Both the position numbers and the translations under genes were made by a program. A DNA stretch of 64,000 nt. It comes from Streptomyces aculeolatus. GTDB taxonomy: Bacteria > Actinomycetota > Actinomycetes > Streptomycetales > Streptomycetaceae. Location: NCBI RefSeq assembly GCF_020400605.1, contig NZ_JAINRD010000003.1:62001-126000 (forward strand). Reading direction: 5' to 3'. Positions 8,532 through 16,888 of this stretch are shown here, in pieces. Every line of letters begins with the position of its first letter. The stretch's first letter is position 1. A model generated the notes under the pieces. That model worked only from the letters and a program-made list of their open reading frames with translations. It was not told where the DNA came from and did not search any database.

Positions 8532-9554
8532 CTACGCCCCGGCCAGGTCGAGGGCTATGTCGGTGATCATGTCTTCCTGGCCGCCGACCATGCCCCTGCG
8601 GCCCACCTCCACCAGGATCGTGCGCGTGTCCAGGCCGTAGCGGGCCGCCGCCGCCTCCGCGTGGCGGAGGAAGCTGGAGTACACGCCCGCGTAGCCCAGG
8701 GTCAGGGTCTCCCGGTCGACGCGGACCTCGCGGTCCTGGAGCGGGCGTACCACGTCGTCGGCGGTGTCCATCAGCGGGAACAGGTCGCAGCCGTGCTGCC
8801 AGCCCATCAGGTCCGCGACCGCGACGAACGCCTCCAGCGGGCAGTTGCCCGCGCCCGCGCCCTGGCCGGCCAGGGAGGCGTCCACGCGGACCGCGCCGCT
8901 CTCGACGGCGACGACGGTGTTGGCCACGCCGAGGGCCAGGTTGTGGTGGGCGTGGATGCCGAGTTCCGTGGCCGGGTCCAGGGCGTCGCGGTACGCGCGG
9001 AAGCGGGCGCGTACGCCGTCCATCGTCAGCCGGCCGCCGGAGTCGGTGACGTACACGCAGTGGGCGCCGTACGACTCCATCAGCTTCGCCTGCCGGGCCA
9101 GCTCCGCCGGTTCGGCCATGTGGGACATCATCAGGAAGCCCGCCACGTCCATGCCCAGTTCGCGGGCCGCCGAGATGTGCTGGGCCGAGATGTCCGCCTC
9201 GGTGCAGTGGGTCGCGACGCGCACCGAGCGGATGCCGAGGCGGTGGGCGAGGCGGAGGTCCGCGAGGGTGCCGATGCCCGGCAGCAGCAGGGTCGTGGGG
9301 ATCGCGGTGCGGGCGGCGTCGGTGACGGCTTCTATCCACTCCCAGTCGGTGTGGGCGCCGATGCCGTACGTGATGCTGGAGCCGGACAGGCCGTCGCCGT
9401 GGGCGATCTCGATCGCGCCCACGCCCGCGACGTCGAGCGCGGCGGCGATGGTACGGGCCTGCTCGACGGTGTAGCGGTGCCGCAGGGCGTGCATGCCGTC
9501 CCGCAGGGTCACGTCCTGGACGTACAGCGCGGTGGATCCGGAGGTCTCGGTCAC
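8532..9554 (-). CDS. 4-hydroxy-2-oxovalerate aldolase
   Basis: A 340-residue DmpG/BphI/MhpE-type class II aldolase that splits 4-hydroxy-2-oxovalerate into pyruvate and acetaldehyde. The N-terminal [15 protein letters not shown] carries the Arg-Asp metal and catalytic motif, [14 protein letters not shown] supplies the metal-binding His pair, and [14 protein letters not shown] is the conserved Gly-rich stretch. The C-terminal helical communication domain that docks to the dehydrogenase is present. GTG 9554 was chosen because it overlaps the upstream dehydrogenase stop by 4 nt and has a GAAGG-like ribosome binding site. It is the last gene of the operon. Confidence 0.95.
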   Translation of the reverse strand: MTETSGSTALYVQDVTLRDGMHALRHRYTVEQARTIAAALDVAGVGAIEIAHGDGLSGSSITYGIGAHTDWEWIEAVTDAARTAIPTTLLLPGIGTLADLRLAHRLGIRSVRVATHCTEADISAQHISAARELGMDVAGFLMMSHMAEPAELARQAKLMESYGAHCVYVTDSGGRLTMDGVRARFRAYRDALDPATELGIHAHHNLALGVANTVVAVESGAVRVDASLAGQGAGAGNCPLEAFVAVADLMGWQHGCDLFPLMDTADDVVRPLQDREVRVDRETLTLGYAGVYSSFLRHAEAAAARYGLDTRTILVEVGRRGMVGGQEDMITDIALDLAGA

Positions 9555-10522
9555 GGGGTGCTCACCTTCGCGGTTCGGTCTGCGGCCATGCGCTCCGCGG
9601 TGCGCAGCGCGGCGGAGGTCATGATGTCGAGGTTCCCGGCGTACGACGGCAGGTAGTGGGCGGCGCCCTCGACCTCCAGGAAGACCGAGACCTTCACGGC
9701 CCCGGGAGCGTCCGCGGGCGCCAGCGCGCGCAGGGGGTCGTCCGCCGCCACCCGGTCGAACTGGACCCGCTGCTTGAGCCGGTAGCCCGGCACGTACGCC
9801 TGCACCGAGGCGACCATCTCCGCCACGGAGTCCGCGACCGCCCCCTCGTCGCACTCGCCGACCAGGCAGTACACGGTGTCGCGCATGATCAGCGGAGGTT
9901 CCGCCGGGTTCAGCACGATGATCGCCTTGCCCCGTGCGGCGCCCCCGACCTGCGCCAGGGCGGCGGCGGTGGTCTCGGTGAACTCGTCGATGTTGGCCCG
10001 GGTGCCCGGTCCCGCGGAGCGGGAGGCGATGGAGGCGACGATCTCGGCGTAGTGCACCGGGGTGACCCGGCTGACGGCGGCGACGACCGGGACGGTGGCC
10101 TGGCCGCCGCAGGTGACCATGTTGACGTTGGGCGCGTCCAGGTGCTCGTCGAGGTTCACCGGCGGTACGACGTACGGGCCGAGGGCGGCCGGCGTCAGGT
10201 CGATCACCCGGCGGCCGGCGGCCCGCAGCACCTCGTCGTGCCGGCGGTGGGCGCCCGCGGAGGTGGCGTCGAAGACGATCGCCACGTCCGCGAACCCGTC
10301 CAGCTCCAGCAGCCCGTCCACGCCCTCGTGCGTGGTCGCCACGCCGAGGCGGCGGGCGCGGGCCAGGCCGTCGGAGGCGGGGTCGATGCCCGCCATGGCG
10401 GCCATCTCCAGGGTGCCGGAGAGCCGGAGCACCTTGATCATGAGGTCGGTGCCGATGTTGCCGGAGCCGATGACGGCGACCTTCGTACGGCCGGTCGCGC
10501 CACCGGGAGCGCTGTCGCTCAT
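9551..10522 (-). CDS. Acetaldehyde dehydrogenase (CoA-acylating)
   Basis: A 323-residue MhpF/DmpF-type enzyme converting acetaldehyde, CoA and NAD+ to acetyl-CoA. It has the Rossmann motif [18 protein letters not shown] and the active-site region [14 protein letters not shown] with the thioester Cys. It also has [24 protein letters not shown] and the C-terminal [16 protein letters not shown], all typical of the family. It overlaps both neighbours by 4 nt. Partnership with the aldolase at 8532, with acetaldehyde channelled between them, is known for this family. Confidence 0.95.
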   Translation of the reverse strand: MSDSAPGGATGRTKVAVIGSGNIGTDLMIKVLRLSGTLEMAAMAGIDPASDGLARARRLGVATTHEGVDGLLELDGFADVAIVFDATSAGAHRRHDEVLRAAGRRVIDLTPAALGPYVVPPVNLDEHLDAPNVNMVTCGGQATVPVVAAVSRVTPVHYAEIVASIASRSAGPGTRANIDEFTETTAAALAQVGGAARGKAIIVLNPAEPPLIMRDTVYCLVGECDEGAVADSVAEMVASVQAYVPGYRLKQRVQFDRVAADDPLRALAPADAPGAVKVSVFLEVEGAAHYLPSYAGNLDIMTSAALRTAERMAADRTAKVSTP

Positions 10523-11349
10523 CGTTCCTCTTCCTTCCCGAAGGTGACCCGCGCCGAGCCGAGGCCGGTGATGCGGGTTTCGAACATGTCGCCGGGGGCC
10601 GCCGGGACCATGGGCCCGAGCGCGCCGGTCAGCACGACGTCGCCGGCGCGCAGCGGGTCGCCGGCGGCGGCGAGCACGGAGGCCAGCCAGACGGCCGCGT
10701 TGAGCGGTCCGCCGAGGCAGTCGGTGCCGCTGCCCGCGGAGACCTGCTCGCCGTCGCGGGTGAGCACCATCCGCACCGCCCGCAGGTCGACGCCGGTCAG
10801 CGGGACCGGGGTGCCGCCGAGCACGAACAGCCCGCTGGAGGCGTTGTCGGCGACGGTGTCGGCGTAGGTGATGTCCCAGTCGGCGATCCGGCTGTCGACG
10901 ATCTCCAGCGCGGGCAGCGCGAAGTCCACGGCGCGCAGCACGTCGGCGACGGTGCTCTGCTCGTGCGGCAGCCCCGCGCCCAGGACGAGGGCGACCTCCG
11001 CCTCCACCTTGGGCTGCAGCAGCCGGCCGGCGGGTACGGTGCCGCCGTCCGGGACGGCCATGTCGGACAGCAGCGCGCCGAAGTCGGGCCGGTCGACGCC
11101 CAGTTGCCGCTGCACGGCGGGCGAGGTCAGGCCGATCTTGCGGCCCACGACGCGCCGCCCGCCGCCGAGCAGCCGCTCGGTGTTCAGGCGCTGCACGGCG
11201 TACGCCGCGGCGGTGTCCGCGGCGTCGATCAGGCCGCGTACGGGCGGGCACGGGACGCCGGTGCGGGCGGCTTCGGCGAGCGCGTCGGCGGCCTTGGCCA
11301 CCGCGTCCGGCGGCGGGGCGGCGCCTTCGGCCCGTGAGGGAGCAGGCAT
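10519..11349 (-). CDS. 2-oxopent-4-enoate hydratase
   Basis: A 276-residue member of the 2-keto-4-pentenoate hydratase / fumarylacetoacetase-like family. Seen are [19 protein letters not shown], the acidic metal-binding region [36 protein letters not shown] and [13 protein letters not shown]. It would hydrate 2-oxopent-4-enoate to 4-hydroxy-2-oxovalerate for the aldolase. A paralogue at 21787 is assigned to the preceding decarboxylation. I separate them on sequence flavour and position, so the two roles could be swapped. ATG 11349 follows CAGGAG; the stop overlaps the next start as ATGA. Confidence 0.85.
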   Translation of the reverse strand: MPAPSRAEGAAPPPDAVAKAADALAEAARTGVPCPPVRGLIDAADTAAAYAVQRLNTERLLGGGRRVVGRKIGLTSPAVQRQLGVDRPDFGALLSDMAVPDGGTVPAGRLLQPKVEAEVALVLGAGLPHEQSTVADVLRAVDFALPALEIVDSRIADWDITYADTVADNASSGLFVLGGTPVPLTGVDLRAVRMVLTRDGEQVSAGSGTDCLGGPLNAAVWLASVLAAAGDPLRAGDVVLTGALGPMVPAAPGDMFETRITGLGSARVTFGKEEER

Positions 11350-11443
11350 GCGGGCACTCCTGACGTGAGGGAGGGGTGAGCGGTGCGGGGACGGCGGGTG
11401 CGGGGAGGGGCGGCGGCGTGGTGTGCGGCGCGGGGTGGGGTCG

Positions 11444-12880
11444 TCAGGCGGGGGTCACGGCCATCACCACTGCCTTCGGCTCGGTGAAGAACTCCCTGCT
11501 GAAGTTCCCCCCTTCGCGGCCCACCCCCGAGTCCCCGACGCCGCCGAACGGCGCGCGCAGGTCGCGGATGAAGAAGCAGTTGGCCCACACGGTGCCCGCC
11601 TTCAGCGCCGCGGCCACGCGGTGCGCCCGGGAGAGATTCTCGGTGAAGACCATCGCGTTCAGGCCGTACGGGCTGTCGTTGGCGGCGGCCACCGCCTGTG
11701 CCTCGGTGTCGAAGGGGGTGACGACGACGACCGGGCCGAAGACCTCCTCGCGGTGGATCCGCGCCTCCGGCGGCGCGCCGGTGACGACGGTCGGGAGCAC
11801 CGTCCAGCCGTCTCCGCGCCCGCCGGTGACGACGGTGCCGCCGTCGGCGGGCACGCCGTCGAGGTAGGAGGTGACCTTGGCGTGGTGCTCCGCCGAGGCG
11901 AGCGGGCCGAGCTGGGTCGCCGGGTCCTTGGGGTCGCCGGTCACCAGCGCCTCGGCGGCGGCGGTGAAGCGGGCGAGGAACTCGTCGTACACCTCGCGCT
12001 GGACGTACAGCCGGCTGCCGGCGAGGCAGACCTGCCCGGCGTTGCTGAAGATCGCCTTGATCGACCAGGAGACGGCGGAGTCGAGGTCGGCGTCGGCGAA
12101 GACCACGTTGGCGCCCTTGCCGCCGAGTTCGAGGCTGACCGGGGTGAGGTTCGCGGCGGCGGCACGGGCGATGGCGCGCCCGGTGCCGGACTCGCCGGTG
12201 AAGGTGATGCGGTCGACGCGCGGGTCGGTGGTCAGCGCCTCGCCGGCGGCCGCGGGCCCGTAGCCGTGCACGACGTTGAGGACGCCGGGCGGCATGCCCG
12301 CCTGGAGCGCGAGCCGGGCGAGCAGCGTCGCGGACGCCGGGGTGTCCTCGGCGGGCTTGAGCACGACGGTGTTGCCCCAGGCCAGGGCGGGGGCCACCTT
12401 CCAGGTCTCCAGCATCAGCGGGAAGTTCCACGGCGCGATGGCCGCCACCACCCCCGCGGGCTCGAACCTGCTGTAGGCGTGGTGGCCGCTGTCCATGGGC
12501 AGTGCCTCGCCGGCCGCGAGCCTGGCGTGGTCGGCGAAGAAGCGGAAGTTCAGGGCCGAGCGGGGGACGTCCTTGGCGGTGCTGTCGGCGATCGGCTTGC
12601 CCATGTCGGTGGTGTCCGCGAGGGCGAGTTCGCCGCGGTGCTCGTCGATGAGGTCCGCGAGCCGGTGCAGGATCGCGCCGCGTTCGGCGAAGCCCATCCG
12701 CGGCCACGGCCCGTCGTCGAACGCGCGCCGCGCGGCGGCGACGGCGAGGCCGGCCTCCTCCGCGCCGCCGAGGGACACCTCGGCCCACGGCTCGCGGGTC
12801 CACGGGTCGACGGTGGCGAAGGTCTCGCCGGAGGCCGACTGGATCTCCCGGCCGTCAACGATGTGCGGAATGAGGTCCAT
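11444..12880 (-). CDS. Aldehyde dehydrogenase, 2-hydroxymuconate / 2-aminomuconate semialdehyde type
   Basis: A 478-residue NAD-dependent ALDH. Seen are APWNFPLMLETWKVAPALA (N-terminal catalytic region), KPAEDTPASA, FTGESGTGRAIA (NAD binding), SLELGGKGANVVF (general-base Glu) and FSNAGQVCLAGSRLYV (nucleophilic Cys). EVFGPVVVVTPF and GGVGDSGVGREGG follow. The length and the pathway neighbours (tautomerase, oxalocrotonate decarboxylase, hydratase, aldolase) fit a muconic-semialdehyde dehydrogenase (XylG/DmpC/AmnC group). The start overlaps the tautomerase gene by 26 nt. A 94-bp G-rich gap without a hairpin follows. Confidence 0.88.
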   Translation of the reverse strand: MDLIPHIVDGREIQSASGETFATVDPWTREPWAEVSLGGAEEAGLAVAAARRAFDDGPWPRMGFAERGAILHRLADLIDEHRGELALADTTDMGKPIADSTAKDVPRSALNFRFFADHARLAAGEALPMDSGHHAYSRFEPAGVVAAIAPWNFPLMLETWKVAPALAWGNTVVLKPAEDTPASATLLARLALQAGMPPGVLNVVHGYGPAAAGEALTTDPRVDRITFTGESGTGRAIARAAAANLTPVSLELGGKGANVVFADADLDSAVSWSIKAIFSNAGQVCLAGSRLYVQREVYDEFLARFTAAAEALVTGDPKDPATQLGPLASAEHHAKVTSYLDGVPADGGTVVTGGRGDGWTVLPTVVTGAPPEARIHREEVFGPVVVVTPFDTEAQAVAAANDSPYGLNAMVFTENLSRAHRVAAALKAGTVWANCFFIRDLRAPFGGVGDSGVGREGGNFSREFFTEPKAVVMAVTPA

Positions 12881-13085
12881 GGTCCTCGCCTTTCTGGTCC
12901 TGCTTCTCCTGGATGGTCACGTCGCCCGCCGCCCAGTGCGTGGCGGGCACCTCGCGGAGGATCACGCGGATGCTCTCCGGCGGCGCGTCCGCGGTCCGGG
13001 CCACCGCCCGGGTCACCTCGCCGATGAGGGCGCGCAGTTGGTGCGGCGGGCGGCCTTCAACGAGCGTCACTTCGACCAGCGGCAC
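12855..13085 (-). CDS. 4-oxalocrotonate tautomerase-family protein
   Basis: A 76-residue protein starting GTG-Pro, so the processed protein begins with the catalytic Pro1 of the tautomerase superfamily (PLVEVTLVEGRPPHQLRALI). It has the expected beta-alpha-beta length plus a polar tail of about 14 residues. It would interconvert 2-hydroxymuconate and 2-oxo-3-hexenedioate (4-oxalocrotonate), feeding the decarboxylase at 21787. GTG 13085 follows AGGAG. It overlaps the upstream hydrolase gene by 29 nt and the downstream ALDH by 26 nt. Confidence 0.85.
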   Translation of the reverse strand: MPLVEVTLVEGRPPHQLRALIGEVTRAVARTADAPPESIRVILREVPATHWAAGDVTIQEKQDQKGEDHGPHSAHR

Positions 13086-13755
13086 CGGTCCTGCTCCTCT
13101 CGTGCGACGGGTCGGGGCCGGGGCCGCCGGCGAGCAGCCCCGCGGCCTGACCGCCCCCGACGACCTCGGCGAAGACGGTGCCCATCAGCCGCAGGCTGGC
13201 GGCGTGCAGCTCCTCGACGTAGCCGGCGACGGCGTCGCGGGCTACGACGACCCGCAGGTCCCGGAAGAAGGCGTCGCGCACGGTGGACTCCACGCAGAAG
13301 TCGGTGCGTACGCCCGCCATGACGAGGGTGTCGACGGCGAGCCGGGCCAGCAGGTCGTCCAGCGACGTGCGGTGGAAGGCGCTGAACCGGGGCTTGACCA
13401 CCACGTGGTCCCCGGGCCGGACGTCGAGCCCGGCGACCGGCTCCGCGCCCCAGGTGCCGCGGCGCAGGCCGCGCTCGCGCAGGAACGGACTGCGCTCGGC
13501 GAGCAGCCCGACGGAGTCGTCGTCGGGCCACTCCATCCGCACCCACACCACCGGCCGGCCGCCGCTGCGGGCCGCCGCCACCAGGGCGTTGATCCGCTCC
13601 ACGAGACCGTCGAGGCCGGCGACCCGCAGCCCGGCCGCGGCGAAGACGCCGTCGGGGTGGCAGTAGTCGTTCTGGACGTCGATGACCACGAGTGCCGCCG
13701 TGGCAGAAGCCGCCGCGGCGGAACCGGACGTGGCCGGAGAGGTCGGTGTGCTCAT
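13057..13755 (-). CDS. Isochorismatase-family cysteine hydrolase
   Basis: A 232-residue protein with the complete catalytic triad of the family: Asp in ALVVIDVQNDYCHPDG, Lys in HVVVKPRFSAFH and Cys in GVRTDFCVESTVRDAFF. An Ala/Ser-rich N-terminus of about 18 residues and a Gly/Pro-rich C-terminus flank the domain. Relatives hydrolyse amides such as nicotinamide, maleamate, N-carbamoyl compounds and biuret. In this operon it could release ammonia or a carbamoyl group from a ring-cleavage or pre-cleavage intermediate; this is inference. Its start overlaps the regulator stop as ATGA. Confidence 0.85.
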   Translation of the reverse strand: MSTPTSPATSGSAAAASATAALVVIDVQNDYCHPDGVFAAAGLRVAGLDGLVERINALVAAARSGGRPVVWVRMEWPDDDSVGLLAERSPFLRERGLRRGTWGAEPVAGLDVRPGDHVVVKPRFSAFHRTSLDDLLARLAVDTLVMAGVRTDFCVESTVRDAFFRDLRVVVARDAVAGYVEELHAASLRLMGTVFAEVVGGGQAAGLLAGGPGPDPSHERSRTGAAGRSDAR

Positions 13756-14465
13756 CCGGGCTCCCTCGGTGTGACGGTGAGGCCGGCGTGGGCCTCCATG
13801 GCGGCGTCGAGCCGCTGCCTGCTGCCGGAGGCGATGGCCTCGACCAGCTCGCGGTGCACGGCGGCGCCGTCGGGGTTGATCCGGCTCGGCTCGTCGGCGG
13901 TGACGCCGCGCAGCCGGCTGGCGACGAACTCCAGCAGCGAGACGTAGGTGTGGCGCAGGATCTGGTTGGGCGTGATCTCGGCGATCCTGCGGTGCAGCGC
14001 CCAGTTGGCCGCGAGGTAGTCGGCGGCCGACAGCCCCTCGACGGCCATCTTCTCGGCCAGCGCGCGCAGTTCGGCCAGGTCGGCGTCCGTGCGGTGGCGC
14101 ATCGCCTCCTGCGCGACGAGCGGCTCCAGGTTGTCCCGTACCACCAGGCAGTCGGAGACCGACACCGAATCGCCGCTCAGCTCCAGCATCTTGCGGCCCA
14201 GGCGGACGAGCGCGGGCGGCGAGGCGACGAAGATGCCGCCCTTGACGCCGGGGCGTACGGAGACGGTGCCGCGGGAGACCAGCAGCCGGACGGCCTCGCT
14301 GAACGTGGCCGCGGCCACGTCGTACTCGCGGCGCAGGCTCTCCTTGGTGCCCAGCTTGTGACCGCTGGGCAGGGACTGCTCGGCGATGCGCCCCTCGATC
14401 CGCTTGGCGACCGCCTCGGCGCGGGATGACCGGCGCAGCTCGTCCGTCCCTGCTTCGCTGCTCAA
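13752..14465 (-). CDS. GntR-family (FCD/FadR subfamily) transcriptional regulator
   Basis: A 237-residue regulator with an N-terminal winged helix (RIEGRIAEQSLPSGHKLGTKES ... AVRLLVSRGTVSVR) and a helical FCD ligand-binding domain from about residue 85 (VRDNLEPLVAQEA, ALHRRIAEITPN, HRELVEAIASG). The start is uncertain: TTG 14465 is 5 nt after the decarboxylase stop and fits the full winged-helix length, with AAGGG upstream. It is embedded in the catabolic operon and probably senses a substrate or intermediate and acts at the palindrome 22662-22689. FCD regulators are usually repressors released by an acidic ligand. Confidence 0.88.
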   Translation of the reverse strand: MSSEAGTDELRRSSRAEAVAKRIEGRIAEQSLPSGHKLGTKESLRREYDVAAATFSEAVRLLVSRGTVSVRPGVKGGIFVASPPALVRLGRKMLELSGDSVSVSDCLVVRDNLEPLVAQEAMRHRTDADLAELRALAEKMAVEGLSAADYLAANWALHRRIAEITPNQILRHTYVSLLEFVASRLRGVTADEPSRINPDGAAVHRELVEAIASGSRQRLDAAMEAHAGLTVTPREPG

Positions 14466-14470
14466 TGTCC

Positions 14471-15580
14471 TCAGCCCTTCGACTGGATGGAATGGGATGG
14501 CGAGGGTAGCGAGCGCCCGCCGGCGGCCGTCGCGGGCCCGGTGCCGAGGCCCAGACCCGGCAGCAGCGCGGCGGCGTTGCCGCCGAGGATCGCGGCCTCG
14601 TCGGCGGCGTCGAGCCCGATGCGGCGCACGGTCTCCAGCGGCCGGTCGTCCATGAGGTCGAACGGGGTGTCGGTGCCGAGCAGTACGTTGCGGGCGGTGA
14701 CGTCCTCGACGAGCCGGGCGATGGTCCGTACGTCGAAGACCGCCGTGTCGTACAGCAGCCGGCGCAGGAACTCCGTCGGCTCGCTGCCGACCACGCGCGC
14801 CACCGGCTTGCGGTGCCAGCCCAGGTCGAGCCGGGCGCCGACGGCGTGCGCGCAGCCGCCGCCGTGCGCGAGGCAGAGGGTCAGCTCGTGCCGTTCGAGT
14901 ACGCCGCCGAAGATCAGCCGGGAGACGGCGAGGGCCGTCTCCAGCGGATAGCCGAGGAGTTGGACGAGGTGGTAGTCGGCGAGCCGGTCGCGCTCGGAGA
15001 CCCGGCTGGGGTGCAGCAGGGTGAAGCAGCGGCGGGCGGCGAGCACCGTCCACAGGTCCTCGTTGACCGGGTCGTCCAGCTCGCGGCCCGCGCCGAAGGT
15101 GCCCATGGTGGCGCCCACCAGGCCGAGTTCGTCCAGCGCGCGGGTCAGCTCCGCGGCGGCCCCGGGGTGGCCGACGGGCACCGTGGCCAGCCCGTGCAGC
15201 CGGCCGCCGGACTCCGCGGCGAACTCCGCCAGCGCGTCGTTCGAGCGCCGGGCCAGCTCCAGTGCCAGCGCGTCGTCCGTCGCCTGGGAGGCGAAGAGGA
15301 ACGGCGGCGCCGCGACCACGTGGTGGTCGACGCCGGAGGCGTCGAGCAGGGCGAGCCGGTGGTCCATGGCGTACTGCTCGGGCGGCAGCGGCACCGGCGC
15401 GCCCGCGGGCAGCCCGCACAGCGCGGGGTCCAGGGTGAGCACGCGGTCGCCCGCGCGGGAGAGGTCCGCGCGCCCCTCCCGCTCCAGCGCGCGCAGCAGC
15501 GGCAGGGGCATGGCGTGCGTGTGGATGTCGATCACAGGCGCGGGGGGTGCGGTCCCCGTACCGGTCGGCGTGTCAGTCAC
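14471..15580 (-). CDS. ACMSD-like amidohydrolase-superfamily decarboxylase
   Basis: A 369-residue amidohydrolase-2 protein. Metal-site motifs are visible: VIDIHTHAMP (HxH), TLLHPSR (His), CLAHGGGCA (His) and LLGTDTPFDL (Asp). The segment YHLVQLLGYPLETALAVSRL matches the helical part of 2-amino-3-carboxymuconate-6-semialdehyde decarboxylases (ACMSD) and their relatives. It likely removes CO2 from the ring-cleavage product before oxidation by the ALDH. GTG 15580 overlaps the LigA-like gene by 8 nt. The exact substrate is unknown; resorcylate-type decarboxylation is an alternative. Confidence 0.82.
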   Translation of the reverse strand: MTDTPTGTGTAPPAPVIDIHTHAMPLPLLRALEREGRADLSRAGDRVLTLDPALCGLPAGAPVPLPPEQYAMDHRLALLDASGVDHHVVAAPPFLFASQATDDALALELARRSNDALAEFAAESGGRLHGLATVPVGHPGAAAELTRALDELGLVGATMGTFGAGRELDDPVNEDLWTVLAARRCFTLLHPSRVSERDRLADYHLVQLLGYPLETALAVSRLIFGGVLERHELTLCLAHGGGCAHAVGARLDLGWHRKPVARVVGSEPTEFLRRLLYDTAVFDVRTIARLVEDVTARNVLLGTDTPFDLMDDRPLETVRRIGLDAADEAAILGGNAAALLPGLGLGTGPATAAGGRSLPSPSHSIQSKG

Positions 15581-15902
15581 CGCGCGCTGCCATGTAGGTC
15601 TCGTACTCGTCCCCCAGCAGCGAGCGGATCAGCGCCGTCGCGGCCTCTGAGGTGCCGGCCTTCTCGCCGGTGCCGTAGATCAGCCGGGCCAGCTGCGACA
15701 GCAGGTAGGGGTGCAGCCCCAGGTCGTACAGGCGCCGGAAGTCGCGCGCGGCGATCGCGGTGCGCTCCTCCTCGGTGAGGGGGTACGCGGCCAGGACCTC
15801 CGCCTCGGACGTCTCGAAGCGGGCGCGCAGCTCGCGGTCCCACTTCAGCTCCTGCACCAGGTCGTTCGTCCGCAGTTGCGGATCGAAATGGTCGAGTGCC
15901 AT
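15573..15902 (-). CDS. LigA-like small subunit of a class III extradiol dioxygenase
   Basis: A 109-residue helical protein typical of protocatechuate 4,5-dioxygenase alpha subunits. YPLTEEERTAIAARDFRRLYDLG and GLHPYLLSQLARLIYG match the conserved helical region of the LigA family. It caps the active site of the LigB-type subunit encoded just upstream at 15956. ATG 15902 follows AAGGA. The 53-nt gap to the LigB gene and the 8-nt overlap with the decarboxylase place it in the same transcript. Confidence 0.88.
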   Translation of the reverse strand: MALDHFDPQLRTNDLVQELKWDRELRARFETSEAEVLAAYPLTEEERTAIAARDFRRLYDLGLHPYLLSQLARLIYGTGEKAGTSEAATALIRSLLGDEYETYMAARGD

Positions 15903-15955
15903 CAGGTGTCCTTCTGTAGTGATTCGGGCGTCGTGGGGGTGCCGGTGCCGGCGGG

Positions 15956-16804
15956 TCAGGGCAGGTGCCACTGCACGGCGCCGACGCCGCACCGCCACTG
16001 ATCGACCGCGACGTACCCCAGCGAGGTGCACGGGCGCGGGCCGATGGCGCCCATGACCACCACCCACGACAGCAGCTCCGCGGTGCCGCCCGAGCCGGCC
16101 TGCTCCATGCGGTCGAACGTCGCCTCGGTGAGGATCCGCTCGTGGTCGCCCTCCTGGAGCAGGTCGAGCCACCAGCGGTCGAACTTCTCGTCGATGTCCA
16201 GGTACCGCGGGCCGCCGGGCTCGTGGCTCAGCCCGCCGGAGCCGAGCAGGCCCACGCGCAGCCCGTCGGGCAGGCGGGTGCGGATCGCCTCGCCGAGCGC
16301 CTCTCCGAAGGCGTAGCAGGCGCGCTCGTCGGGGACCGGGGGGACGGTGCAGTTCTGCAGTACGGGGACGACCCGCACCCCCGTCTCGACGAGCCGGGCC
16401 ATGGCGGTGGGCACGGAGAGGTTGTCGTCGAAGCGCAGGTCGCCGGGCTCGGCGCGCAGGCCGGGGCCGCTGTCCCGGACGGCCTCGAAGAGGCCGGCGG
16501 CGACGCCGGGGTCGCCGGGCAGGGTGTAGTCGTCGACGCGCAGCCAGGGCTTGAACCACTCGTCGGGGCCGCGGTGTTCGGCCGCGAGGCCGAAGGTGAA
16601 GTCGGCGTAGTCGCTCACCCGGGCGTTGGCGACGTGGTCGTTGCCGACGACCAGCAGCACGTCCGCGCCCGAGTCGACGACGGCGTCGTGCACGGCGTCG
16701 TACGCCTCGGTGACCACCCGGCGCTCGGGCTCCGGTGCCTTGTCGAACCAGCCGGTGAGGCCGGGCGTGTGGCTCGCGGCCAGGGCCAGGCATATCTCTG
16801 CCAT
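15956..16804 (-). CDS. LigB-like catalytic subunit of a class III extradiol dioxygenase
   Basis: A 282-residue non-haem Fe(II) ring-cleavage enzyme. Metal ligands line up with LigB as His12 (ASHTPG), His57 (GNDH) and Glu243 (TAELLSW). The base His194 lies in LLGSGGLSHEPGG. The second catalytic His of catechol-type enzymes (DHG motif) is replaced by Asn128 in RFDDNLSVP. 2-Aminophenol 1,6-dioxygenase is reported to differ at the same place, so a substrate other than a plain catechol is plausible (inference). The gap of 84 bp to the creatininase-like gene has no hairpin. Confidence 0.88.
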   Translation of the reverse strand: MAEICLALAASHTPGLTGWFDKAPEPERRVVTEAYDAVHDAVVDSGADVLLVVGNDHVANARVSDYADFTFGLAAEHRGPDEWFKPWLRVDDYTLPGDPGVAAGLFEAVRDSGPGLRAEPGDLRFDDNLSVPTAMARLVETGVRVVPVLQNCTVPPVPDERACYAFGEALGEAIRTRLPDGLRVGLLGSGGLSHEPGGPRYLDIDEKFDRWWLDLLQEGDHERILTEATFDRMEQAGSGGTAELLSWVVVMGAIGPRPCTSLGYVAVDQWRCGVGAVQWHLP

Positions 16805-16888
16805 TGCTCCTCGAACTCCTCCGTGTGTCGCTGAACTGTCGTGCGGTGCGCGTGCGGTACGCGCCGGGCCCCCGCTGCGGGCGCGGGG

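Noticed and set aside
13752..15419. A 555-codon GntR protein extending over the decarboxylase gene
   Set aside because: The extension overlaps a well-supported amidohydrolase gene in another frame; the winged helix begins near 14465.
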